The notes: generated by a model from the sequence alone, not told the origin. Positions 1 to 6,198 are shown, counted from the first letter of the stretch. The stretch: DNA of 7,797 nt from an uncultured Clostridia bacterium (GCA_937897215.1 CALCBQ010000220.1:1-7797); one strand, 5' to 3'. Made by a program: numbers and translations.

Positions 1-325
1 CAACAACTCTTAAATCTTTAACTTCAATTTCAATGTCGCCTGTAGGAATGTCCTTATTTTTTGAAGAACGTTCACGAACAACACCTTTTGCCATAAGCAC
101 ATATTCGCTACGAACAGTAAAGGCTTTGTCGAAAACAGCTCTGTCTGTGTTATCATCGAATGCCAATTGAACAACACCTGTTCTATCTCTTAAATCAATG
201 AAAATAAGAGCACCAAGGTCGCGACGACGCTGTACCCAACCTGCAACTGTAACCTCTTTGCCTACAAAATCAGCATTAAGAGTGCCACAGTAATCAGTTC
301 TTTTTAATCCGTTCATTGTATCCAT
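1..325 (-). CDS. aspS: Aspartyl-tRNA synthetase, N-terminal part (partial, cut at window edge)
   Basis: Cytoplasmic class II synthetase that charges tRNA-Asp with aspartate; only the first 108 residues are present. They form the N-terminal OB-fold anticodon-binding domain: the RTDYCGTLN opening (residues 9-17), GWVQRRRDLG (29-38) and FIDLRDRTG (42-50) are hallmarks of bacterial AspRS. The catalytic domain lies beyond position 1. The start is the ATG at 325-323, because an AGGAGGT Shine-Dalgarno (340-334) sits 8 bases upstream of it; a second ATG at 316-314 would be 17 bases from that site. The start overlaps the hisS stop by one base (TAATG), so the two genes are almost certainly cotranscribed and translationally coupled. 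Leu37 after RRRD and Lys89 in the SSKN loop resemble discriminating AspRS enzymes such as that of E. coli, by eye alignment. Confidence 0.96.
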   Translation of the reverse strand, partial: MDTMNGLKRTDYCGTLNADFVGKEVTVAGWVQRRRDLGALIFIDLRDRTGVVQLAFDDNTDRAVFDKAFTVRSEYVLMAKGVVRERSSKNKDIPTGDIEIEVKDLRVV

Positions 326-1668
326 TAGTTATTACCTCCTAAAAGGTCTGATAAATCAAATCCTTCAACGCCAAGAGACTCAAATCCTGACATAGCATCT
401 GAAATCACTTTTGTCTGAAAACTGTCAGCAAAATCTGAAAGAGTCATTTCAGTTTCGTTACCTGTTTCCATATTTTTAAGTTTAATATTACCTGTTTCAA
501 TTTCGTTATCGCCTAAAACAAGTGTATATAATGCGCCAATTTTGTTAGCGTATTTCATTTGTGGTTTAAGTCCACGGCCAACTGTGTCAAACTGAACGCT
601 CATACCCTCGTTGCGAAGTTCAGTTGCAATTTCTGCAGCTTTAAGATTTGCATTTTCACCCATACTTGCAATATACAAATCACATTTTTTAGGTTCAGGG
701 AACGGTGTGCCTTGTGCTTCCATCAAAAGTAAAAGTCTTTCAAGACCCAAACCAAATCCGCAAGCAGGAAGTGGATTTCCACCCATTTCTTGGATAAGGC
801 CGTCATAACGACCGCCACCGCAAACTGTACCCTGTGCGCCAATTTCTTTTGAAACAAATTCGAAAACTGTTCTTGTGTAGTAGTCAAGTCCGCGAACAAT
901 CTGTGGATTAACTGTGTATTCAATATTCATTGCATCAAGATATTTTTTAACGCTTTCAAAATGCTCTTTACAATCATCACAAAGGAACTGGAGAACTGTA
1001 GGTGCTTTTTCTGCAATACCTGAGCACACTGGGCTCTTACAGTCAAGAATTCGCATTGGGTTTCTGTCAAGACGACCTAAACATGTTTCGCAAAGGTCCC
1101 CTTTATATGTTTCGAAATACTCTTTGAGTGCTTTGTGGTAATTCTTTCTGCATTCAGGACAACCGATTGAGTTAATCTCAAGAGCCAAGTTTTTAATGCC
1201 GAGATAATTAAAAACTTCATTCGCAAGTGAAATAACTTCTGCATCTGCACTTGGAGCGCCTGCACCGAAGCATTCAACACCGAACTGGTGGAATTCACGA
1301 AGTCTGCCCGCCTGTGGCTTTTCATATCTGTAACAAGATGTAAGATAATATATTTTCTGTGGTAAACCTTCGTTGAAAAGACCGTGTTCAAGGAATGCAC
1401 GCACAGCACCTGCGGTACCTTCAGGGCGAAGTGTAATACTTCTGCCACCTTTATCCTCAAATGTATACATTTCTTTCTGAACAACGTCAGTAGTTTCGCC
1501 TACACCACGCTGAAAAAGTTCAGTATGTTCAAAAACAGGAGTTCGCATTTCGTGAAAACCGAAATTTTCTGCAGTTTCTTTAACCGCCGACTCCACATAT
1601 TGAATTTTGTAACTGTCTTTAGGGAGTGTATCCTGAGTTCCCTTAATCGCGTTAGTAATCAATGCCAT
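325..1668 (-). CDS. hisS: Histidyl-tRNA synthetase
   Basis: Dimeric cytoplasmic class II synthetase that charges tRNA-His with histidine. Of its 447 residues, motif 1 lies in the TPVFEHTELF region (43-52), followed by the TLRPEGTAG substrate loop (79-87). Motif 2 is CYRYEKPQAGRLREFHQFG (112-130), the histidine-binding motif is RGLDYYTRTVFEF (259-271) with GGGRYDG (284-290), and motif 3 is CGFGLGLERLLLL (303-315). The anticodon-binding domain spans about 327-410. An insertion at about 168-235 carries eight Cys in four pairs (170/173, 193/196, 210/215, 230/233). I associate this arrangement with clostridial HisRS; it may bind a metal. The C-terminal tail (about 420-447) is longer than in ~420-residue homologues, and its last codons hold the aspS ribosome site. 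The ATG start has an AGGAAG site upstream. It lies 77 bases after mgsA with no convincing promoter between, so readthrough from mgsA is likely. Confidence 0.98.
   Translation of the reverse strand: MALITNAIKGTQDTLPKDSYKIQYVESAVKETAENFGFHEMRTPVFEHTELFQRGVGETTDVVQKEMYTFEDKGGRSITLRPEGTAGAVRAFLEHGLFNEGLPQKIYYLTSCYRYEKPQAGRLREFHQFGVECFGAGAPSADAEVISLANEVFNYLGIKNLALEINSIGCPECRKNYHKALKEYFETYKGDLCETCLGRLDRNPMRILDCKSPVCSGIAEKAPTVLQFLCDDCKEHFESVKKYLDAMNIEYTVNPQIVRGLDYYTRTVFEFVSKEIGAQGTVCGGGRYDGLIQEMGGNPLPACGFGLGLERLLLLMEAQGTPFPEPKKCDLYIASMGENANLKAAEIATELRNEGMSVQFDTVGRGLKPQMKYANKIGALYTLVLGDNEIETGNIKLKNMETGNETEMTLSDFADSFQTKVISDAMSGFESLGVEGFDLSDLLGGNN
334..340 (-). promoter_or_regulatory. Shine-Dalgarno of aspS, embedded in the hisS 3' end
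   Basis: AGGAGGT on the minus strand is a near-perfect ribosome binding site lying wholly inside the last hisS codons, where it helps encode the Leu-Gly-Gly tail. It is spaced 8 bases from the aspS ATG and fixes the choice of that start. Confidence 0.9.
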
Positions 1669-1703
1669 ATTATTCTTCCTTTAAGTACGAATATAATATT
1701 TTT

Positions 1704-1726
1704 GCCTCCCCATAAAAAGAGGAGGC
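1704..1726 (-). other. Hairpin between mgsA and hisS, function uncertain
   Basis: Read on the minus strand, GCCTCCTC and GGGGAGGC form an 8-bp stem (seven Watson-Crick pairs and one G-T) around a 7-base loop TTTTTAT. It lies about 20 bases after the mgsA stop and about 35 bases before the hisS start. It resembles an intrinsic terminator stem, but the bases after it are AAAAATATT rather than a U tract, so termination on the minus strand is doubtful; the plus strand lacks an immediate T tract too. A role as a transcript-processing or stabilising structure in the hisS leader is possible. It is too short to be a T-box leader. Confidence 0.55.
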
Positions 1727-1745
1727 CATATAAATTATTTTTTAA

Positions 1746-2150
1746 TTATTTCTTTGGGTTGACAATATCACGCCAGTCAAGGTCGCCACGCTCAAGAGCG
1801 TGAATGAGCGCCTCTGCAGTTGCAATATTTGTAGCAACAGGAACATTGTGAACATCACAAAGACGAAGAAGTGTATATGTTTTTGGCTCATCAGGTTTCT
1901 GACTCATTGGGTCGCCAAACATAAGAAGCAGGTCAATTTCATTGCAAGCAATTCGTGAACTGATTTGTTGGTCGCCACCCTGAGGACCACTTAAAAACTG
2001 TGTAATTCTAAGACCTGTTGCCTCAGAAACCATTTTTCCCGTTGTACCAGTAGCACAAAGATTATGACGAGAAAGAATACCACAATATGCTATACAAAAC
2101 TGTGTCATAAGTTCTTTTTTTGAGTCGTGTGCCATAAGTGCTATGTTCAT
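1746..2150 (-). CDS. mgsA: Methylglyoxal synthase (MGS-like), with altered active site
   Basis: MgsA converts dihydroxyacetone phosphate to methylglyoxal and phosphate, a bypass of lower glycolysis that relieves sugar-phosphate stress and releases phosphate. The 134 residues match the family over nearly their whole length: AHD (7-9), the phosphate-binding ATGTTG (33-38), LSGPQGGDQQ (53-62), GDP (79-81), LLRLCDVHNVPVATN (94-108) and the ERGDLDW tail. Aligned by eye with the E. coli enzyme, H19, D20, D71 and D91 are kept as H8, D9, D60 and D80. However, H98 is replaced by D87 and D101 by K90 (PDEPK in place of PHxPD). Those are active-site positions, so activity may be altered. The ATG start has a partial AAGGGG ribosome site 7 bases upstream. 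The gene follows a MinD-like gene, as in clostridial min-rodA-mgsA clusters, and has its own promoter (2223-2251). hisS lies downstream. Confidence 0.93.
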   Translation of the reverse strand: MNIALMAHDSKKELMTQFCIAYCGILSRHNLCATGTTGKMVSEATGLRITQFLSGPQGGDQQISSRIACNEIDLLLMFGDPMSQKPDEPKTYTLLRLCDVHNVPVATNIATAEALIHALERGDLDWRDIVNPKK

Positions 2151-2213
2151 AATTTAACCCCTTCTTTCATATTTTGCCAAGTGATAAATCCAATTTGTTT
2201 AATAAAAACCTAA

Positions 2214-2227
2214 ATCATAACTATGAT
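2214..2227. promoter_or_regulatory. Perfect 14-bp palindrome over the mgsA start point, candidate operator
   Basis: ATCATA-AC-TATGAT is a perfect 6+6 inverted repeat with a 2-base centre. It overlaps the predicted mgsA -10 box (2223-2228) and the expected transcription start near 2216, a typical position for a repressor site. The motif is AT-rich and short, so chance is not excluded; no regulator can be named. Confidence 0.35.
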
Positions 2228-2251
2228 AACAAAAAATTGTTAATTTTTCAA
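2223..2251 (-). promoter_or_regulatory. Sigma-A promoter for mgsA (-hisS-aspS)
   Basis: On the minus strand the -35 is TTGAAA (2251-2246), the spacer 17 bases, and the -10 TATCAT (2228-2223) preceded by a TG extended -10 element. The leader would be about 65 bases to the mgsA ATG. The spacer contains an all-AT dyad (2232-2248). No other convincing promoter precedes hisS, so this probably also serves hisS and aspS. Confidence 0.72.
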
Positions 2252-2258
2252 CATTTTT

Positions 2259-2990
2259 TTACAAATAAAGTTCAATTTCTTTGCCTAGTATTCGTTCGGC
2301 AATATTAGAAAAAGCAATTTTAGCATCGCTATTGACTGAAATCATTTTTTCAGTAACAGAAGCATACATAAAACTCTTTTCTTCAGGCACAATTCCAAGA
2401 AGACGGATATATGTTTTATCAATTATATCGTCTATATTTAAAAGTTTACCCCTTTTTACTGCTTTTTTATCAAATCTATTGATAATAAGACGAATTTTTT
2501 CTTCTTTTATGCCCCATTTAATCATTTTGTTGCCCATAGCACAAGCACTTCTTGCGCTTACCTCATCGGCAGTAGCAATAATTATACATTCATCACAACA
2601 TTTTGCATAAACTTCCGGCAACTCGCCTACTCCTGCAGGGGAATCAATAAATATGTAATCGTATTCTGATGAATATTTGCAGATAAGCCCTTTGAATTTT
2701 TCTGTATCCAAATTGTCAGGATATTCAACAGGTGCAGGCAACAACTGAACATTATCATTATAGAAAAGACGGGCTTTTTCCGGGTCGCATCTGTTTTCAA
2801 CAACATCAAGCCAATCGTATAAAACCATCTCATCAACACCGAGAAGCAAATCAAGGCAACGAAGTGTAGCGTCGCCATCTATTAAAAGGACTTTTTTGCC
2901 CATATCAGACAAAGCAATTGCAACATTTGCACAGAAAGTAGATTTACCTACCCCTCCTTTTCCTGATGCAACAGTATAAATTTTAGCCAT
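2259..2990 (-). CDS. MinD/ParA-family P-loop ATPase (MinD-like, truncated C-terminus)
   Basis: A 243-residue deviant-Walker ATPase of the MinD/ParA superfamily. Visible motifs are the deviant Walker A SGKGGVGKST (9-18, signature Lys11), the A' segment VLLIDGDATLRCLD (34-47, where MinD usually has DTDxGLRNLD), and the Walker B stretch YDYIFIDSPAGVG (110-122, Asp116), which is characteristic of MinD. EVSARSA (143-149) and INRFD (170-174) also fit MinD. Canonical MinD positions the division-site inhibitor MinC at the membrane through a C-terminal amphipathic helix. This protein ends at AERILGKEIELYL, about where canonical MinD continues into a linker and a Lys/Phe-rich helix, and it is some 20-25 residues shorter. 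No minC, minE or rodA is adjacent. A GAGGG ribosome site lies 6 bases before the ATG. A division-site role is plausible but unproven; it could be a general MinD-like partitioning or localisation ATPase. Confidence 0.88.
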   Translation of the reverse strand: MAKIYTVASGKGGVGKSTFCANVAIALSDMGKKVLLIDGDATLRCLDLLLGVDEMVLYDWLDVVENRCDPEKARLFYNDNVQLLPAPVEYPDNLDTEKFKGLICKYSSEYDYIFIDSPAGVGELPEVYAKCCDECIIIATADEVSARSACAMGNKMIKWGIKEEKIRLIINRFDKKAVKRGKLLNIDDIIDKTYIRLLGIVPEEKSFMYASVTEKMISVNSDAKIAFSNIAERILGKEIELYL

Positions 2991-3027
2991 AATTCGCCCT
3001 CATTTCGCTTGTGAATACACTTTTATA

Positions 3028-3055
3028 ATTTTATCATAAAATGGAAGTTTTGAAA
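3028..3055 (-). promoter_or_regulatory. Probable promoter of the minD-like gene
   Basis: On the minus strand an extended -10, TGaTAAAAT (box at 3033-3028), lies 16 bases after a weak -35, TTTCAA (3055-3050). It sits between the ilvE terminator and the minD-like start, giving a leader of about 30 bases. The -35 is poor, so the promoter would depend on the TG extension. Confidence 0.45.
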
Positions 3056-3080
3056 AGATATTTTAATGTTTTTATTCTAA

Positions 3081-3113
3081 CAAAAAACAGAGTGCGACTG
3101 CACACCCTGTTTT
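3081..3113 (-). terminator. Rho-independent terminator after ilvE
   Basis: The minus strand reads ACAGGGTGTG, loop CAGT, CGCACTCTGT: a 10-bp stem (two G-T pairs) at 3110-3101 and 3096-3087. It is followed by a run of T residues (3087-3082) and flanked upstream by A residues that extend the stem. It begins 7 bases after the ilvE stop and closes the dehydratase-ilvE unit. Confidence 0.9.
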
Positions 3114-3117
3114 GATT

Positions 3118-4182
3118 TTAGTCAACTTTAACTGTCCAACCGTATGTATCTTCAATTTTGCCATACTGAATACCTGTAAGGGTATCGTAAAGTCTTTGTG
3201 TGAGTTCGCCGATTTCAAAATTATTGATTTCAACAACATCATCTTTATAACGAAGTGAGCCAACAGGAGAGATAACAGCCGCAGTACCTGTACCGAATAC
3301 TTCTTCAAGAGTACCGTTTTTGCCTGCTTCCATAACTGTATCAATAGCAAGTTTGCCTTCATTCACTTTGTAGCCCCAACTCTTGAGAACTTCAATACAG
3401 CTCATTCTTGTAATACCTGGAAGAACTGTACCTGAGGTGGAAGCTGTGTAAATCTCGCCGTTAAGTTTGAACATAATGTTCATAGCGCCAACTTCTTCAA
3501 CATACTTTCTTTCAACGCCATCAAGCCAAAGAACTTGAGAGTAACCAAGCTTATGTGCTTTCTCGCCCGCCGCCATTGATGCTGCGTAGTTACCGCCACA
3601 TTTGATAGCACCTGTACCACCTGGGCAAGCACGAACAAATTCTTCTTCAACATAAATCTTAACCGGATTAAGACCTTCTGCATAATATGCACCTGATGGA
3701 GAACAGATAATAATGAACTGATAACTTGCTGATGCTTTAACACCAAGAACAGGTTCAGTTGCGATTGTAAATGGACGAATGTAAAGACTTGTATCAGGTT
3801 CTGATGGCACCCAATCCTTATCAACAGAAACAAGCGCTTTAACTGCATCTACGAAATCAGCAACAGGAATCTGAGGAATGCAAAGTCTGTCGTGTGTTGA
3901 CTGCATTCTTTCTGCATTTTTATCAGGACGGAAAAGCTGAACGCTACCATCTGCAAGGCGATATGCTTTAAGTCCTTCAAAACATTCCTGAGCGTAGTGG
4001 AAAACAAGTGCTGATGGGTCAAGTGCTACCGGTTGATATGGTACAATTCTCGCATCGTGCCAGCCTTGTCCTTCATCATAGTCCATAATAAACATATGGT
4101 CCGTGAAAATATGACCGAAACCAAGGTTTTTCCAATCCGGTTTCTGTTTTGGTGTTGTTGTTTTTTCAATTCTGATTTGCAT
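3118..4182 (-). CDS. ilvE: Branched-chain amino acid aminotransferase
   Basis: PLP-dependent fold-type IV transaminase that interconverts leucine, isoleucine and valine with their 2-oxo acids, using glutamate/2-oxoglutarate. It closely resembles the ~355-residue Bacillus-type enzyme: GHIFTDHMF near the N-terminus, CFEGLKAYR, LYIRPF, GGTGAIKCGGNYAAS with the PLP lysine at about Lys194, QVLWLDG, KYVEEVGAMN with the conserved Glu at about 230, and FGTGTAAVISPVG (296-308). The start is set at the ATG at 4182-4180 because GGAG in TTGGAGATG lies 9 bases upstream. The frame stays open to a TTG at 4197 and an ATG at 4191, but neither has a well-placed ribosome site. The result is 354 residues. It lies 41 bases downstream of the dehydratase with no clear promoter between, so the two are probably cotranscribed. 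A strong terminator follows. No leucine- or T-box-type leader is visible. Confidence 0.97.
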   Translation of the reverse strand: MQIRIEKTTTPKQKPDWKNLGFGHIFTDHMFIMDYDEGQGWHDARIVPYQPVALDPSALVFHYAQECFEGLKAYRLADGSVQLFRPDKNAERMQSTHDRLCIPQIPVADFVDAVKALVSVDKDWVPSEPDTSLYIRPFTIATEPVLGVKASASYQFIIICSPSGAYYAEGLNPVKIYVEEEFVRACPGGTGAIKCGGNYAASMAAGEKAHKLGYSQVLWLDGVERKYVEEVGAMNIMFKLNGEIYTASTSGTVLPGITRMSCIEVLKSWGYKVNEGKLAIDTVMEAGKNGTLEEVFGTGTAAVISPVGSLRYKDDVVEINNFEIGELTQRLYDTLTGIQYGKIEDTYGWTVKVD

Positions 4183-4223
4183 TTGCGACATCTCCAATAT
4201 GTGAATTAAAATAAATTGTAAAA

Positions 4224-6092
4224 TTATTTTGCTTTGTAATTAGGAACAAGGCGTTTAAGATATGCTCTTACCTCGTCAGGATTCAAATCTGCAATTGCCT
4301 TAATATCTTTTTCAAGTTGTTCGTCATCAATAGCCAATGGCTTTGTAACGAAAATCTTGTCATTACCTGTTTTTTGTCTTTCGTCAAGTTCTTCTTCCAT
4401 TGAAAGTTCTTCGTAAAGTTTTTCGCCCGGTCGAAGTCCTGTAAACTGAATTTCAATATCTTTATATGGCTCAAAGCCTGAAAGACGAATAAGATTTTCT
4501 GCAAGAGAAACAATCTTAACAGGTTCGCCCATATCAAGAACGAAAATTTCGCCACCCTTGGCAAGACCACCAGCTTGTACAACAAGTTGGCTTGCTTCAG
4601 GAATAGTCATAAAGTAACGAGTAATGTCAGGGTGTGTAACTGTAATAGGGCCACCCTGCTCAAGTTGTTCCTTAAAAATTGGAATAACGCTACCATTTGA
4701 ACCGAGAACATTACCGAAACGAACTGCAGCAAATTTTGTACCCTTTGTAATCTTACTGAAATGCTGAACAACAAGTTCGCATACACGCTTAGTAGCACCC
4801 ATAACATTTGTAGGGTTAACCGCCTTGTCAGTTGAAAGAAGAACGAAATTCTTCACTCCGTATTCATTAGCACAAAATGCAGTATTATATGTACCAAGAA
4901 TATTATTCTTAACTGCTTCATAAGGACTGTCTTCCATCAATGGCACATGTTTATGCGCAGCAGCGTGGAATACTGATGATGGGTGGAATTCTTCAAAAAT
5001 TTCACGAAGACGACGAAGTTCACGAACAGAACCTATGCGAATTTCAATCTGTGGAGCACCACAATATTTTCTGTCAAGAGAATTCTTAAGTGTAAACGCA
5101 TTGTTTTCGTAAATATCAAAGATAACGATTCTTTCCGGATTATATCTTGCAATCTGACGGCAAAGCTCACTACCGATTGAACCGCCACCACCAGTAACAA
5201 GGACTGTTTCGCCTGTAACATATTTACAAACATCAGGGTCAAGTTTGATTTCAGGACGAGAAAGCAAGTCAAGAACATCAACTTTACGGATTTTATCTGT
5301 ATAAGATTTATTTGGTCCGCCAAGTTCGTCAATATTAGGTGCAGTTTTAAGGTTGCACCCTGTTGCCATTGCAATTTCAAGAATTTCGCGTTTACGAGTT
5401 GCCTCTGCAGACGGAATGCAATAAATAATCTCGTTAACATCAAACTCTTTTACAAGTCGTGGAATATCTTCAATTTTACCTGCAACAGGAATATCACGGA
5501 TACGAAGTTTTTGCTTTTTGTCATCATCGTCAACAATTACCACAGGAGAGCCGAATTTGTAACCTGAAATACTCATTTCATAAAGAACTGAGTTAGCCAT
5601 ATCGCCTGCACCGATAATCATAATACGCTTATTAGCAACACCTCGACGGCGTTTCTTGTCTGAACGCATAGCACGATATGCTTTATAGAATGTTCTTATA
5701 CCTGCACAGAAGCAACAGATGAACAAGAAAGTATCAACATAAGCGATAAATGGCAAACAGTTAATACCGAAAACATATCCGGCTTTCATAAAAATGTAGT
5801 CAATTATGAAAGAGATTGCCGTACCAAGTCCTGTGCAAAGAACTGTATTTGTAAGTTCATAAAATCCCATGTATTTCCAAAGGTTTTTATAAAGTTTTCT
5901 AACAAGAAAAAGACCTATATAAACCACTGTAACATAAGGCACTCTAACAATGAGGCGCATAAAATCATGATGTGATAACTGGAAATGACAGTGGAGAAAT
6001 ACTGAAAGAAAATATGAGCCATTGACTATTAAAATATCAAATACAATCATTAATAATTGCTGTAATCTTGAACGGGTAAAGAATTTGCTCAA
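4224..6092 (-). CDS. Membrane nucleotide-sugar 4,6-dehydratase, CapD/EpsC/PglF-like polysaccharide biosynthesis protein
   Basis: Membrane-anchored NAD-dependent SDR enzyme, expected to dehydrate UDP-GlcNAc (or a similar UDP-sugar) to a 4-keto-6-deoxy sugar for capsule, exopolysaccharide or glycoprotein glycans. About four transmembrane helices lie at residues 10-33, 49-65, 83-102 and 109-132, followed by a basic patch (KKRRRG). A first Rossmann domain has IIGAGDMA (159-166). The SDR domain has VTGGGGSIGSE (299-309), STDKAVNPTNVMGATKR (420-436) with the Thr-Asp-Lys set and Met replacing the usual Tyr as in PglF/WbpM-type enzymes, then RFGNVLGSNGSV and LRPGEKLYEE. The frame opens at a GTG at 6101 (625 residues), but GAGGTGA (6104-6098) is well placed only for the TTG at 6092 (622 residues), which I prefer. 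It has a strong promoter of its own, with ilvE downstream. The exact sugar substrate is not determined by sequence alone. Confidence 0.94.
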   Translation of the reverse strand: MSKFFTRSRLQQLLMIVFDILIVNGSYFLSVFLHCHFQLSHHDFMRLIVRVPYVTVVYIGLFLVRKLYKNLWKYMGFYELTNTVLCTGLGTAISFIIDYIFMKAGYVFGINCLPFIAYVDTFLFICCFCAGIRTFYKAYRAMRSDKKRRRGVANKRIMIIGAGDMANSVLYEMSISGYKFGSPVVIVDDDDKKQKLRIRDIPVAGKIEDIPRLVKEFDVNEIIYCIPSAEATRKREILEIAMATGCNLKTAPNIDELGGPNKSYTDKIRKVDVLDLLSRPEIKLDPDVCKYVTGETVLVTGGGGSIGSELCRQIARYNPERIVIFDIYENNAFTLKNSLDRKYCGAPQIEIRIGSVRELRRLREIFEEFHPSSVFHAAAHKHVPLMEDSPYEAVKNNILGTYNTAFCANEYGVKNFVLLSTDKAVNPTNVMGATKRVCELVVQHFSKITKGTKFAAVRFGNVLGSNGSVIPIFKEQLEQGGPITVTHPDITRYFMTIPEASQLVVQAGGLAKGGEIFVLDMGEPVKIVSLAENLIRLSGFEPYKDIEIQFTGLRPGEKLYEELSMEEELDERQKTGNDKIFVTKPLAIDDEQLEKDIKAIADLNPDEVRAYLKRLVPNYKAK

Positions 6093-6097
6093 AAAAC

Positions 6098-6104
6098 TCA
6101 CCTC
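6098..6104 (-). promoter_or_regulatory. Ribosome binding site that favours a TTG start for the dehydratase
   Basis: GAGGTGA on the minus strand ends 5 bases before the TTG at 6092 and overlaps the alternative GTG start at 6101-6099, which has no ribosome site of its own. The overlapping ATG at 6106 is out of frame and meets a stop after two codons. Confidence 0.6.
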
Positions 6105-6127
6105 ATAAAATTTATTCTTAATTTGAT

Positions 6128-6156
6128 ATTTTACTCTTTTTTATGAGTCTTGTCAA
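6128..6156 (-). promoter_or_regulatory. Sigma-A promoter for the dehydratase-ilvE unit
   Basis: On the minus strand a consensus -35 TTGACA (6156-6151), a 17-base spacer and a -10 TAAAAT (6133-6128). Expected start is near 6121, giving a leader of only 20-30 bases. It is divergent from the promoter at 6199-6227. Confidence 0.85.
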
Positions 6157-6198
6157 CGGACAGAGGTGCTTATTTTACATATTATTTTATCATTTCGC

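Noticed and set aside
1077..1484. 135-codon minus-strand frame inside hisS
   Set aside because: It is an alternate-frame shadow: hisS covers the same bases with full family motifs.
1693..1721. Possible separate hisS promoter with TATTAT as -10
   Set aside because: The hexamer 17 bases upstream (CTCTTT) is a very poor -35 and lies within the hairpin; the evidence is too weak.
1384..1803. 139-codon plus-strand open frame antisense to the start of hisS
   Set aside because: It overlaps well-matched hisS and mgsA coding sequence, has no ribosome site or promoter, and its translation is Ser/Cys/Phe-rich antisense-like sequence.
2232..2248. AAAAATT-GTT-AATTTTT dyad as a terminator for the minD-like gene
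   Set aside because: The stem is entirely A-T and sits inside the mgsA promoter spacer, so it is unlikely to terminate efficiently.
4208..4230. AAAATAA/TTATTTT dyad between the dehydratase and ilvE as a terminator
   Set aside because: It is an all-AT stem with a 9-base loop that overlaps the stop codon; too unstable to count as a terminator.
5033..5443. 136-codon minus-strand frame inside the dehydratase gene
   Set aside because: It is an alternate frame of a clearly coding gene with a low-complexity Leu-rich translation and no start signals.
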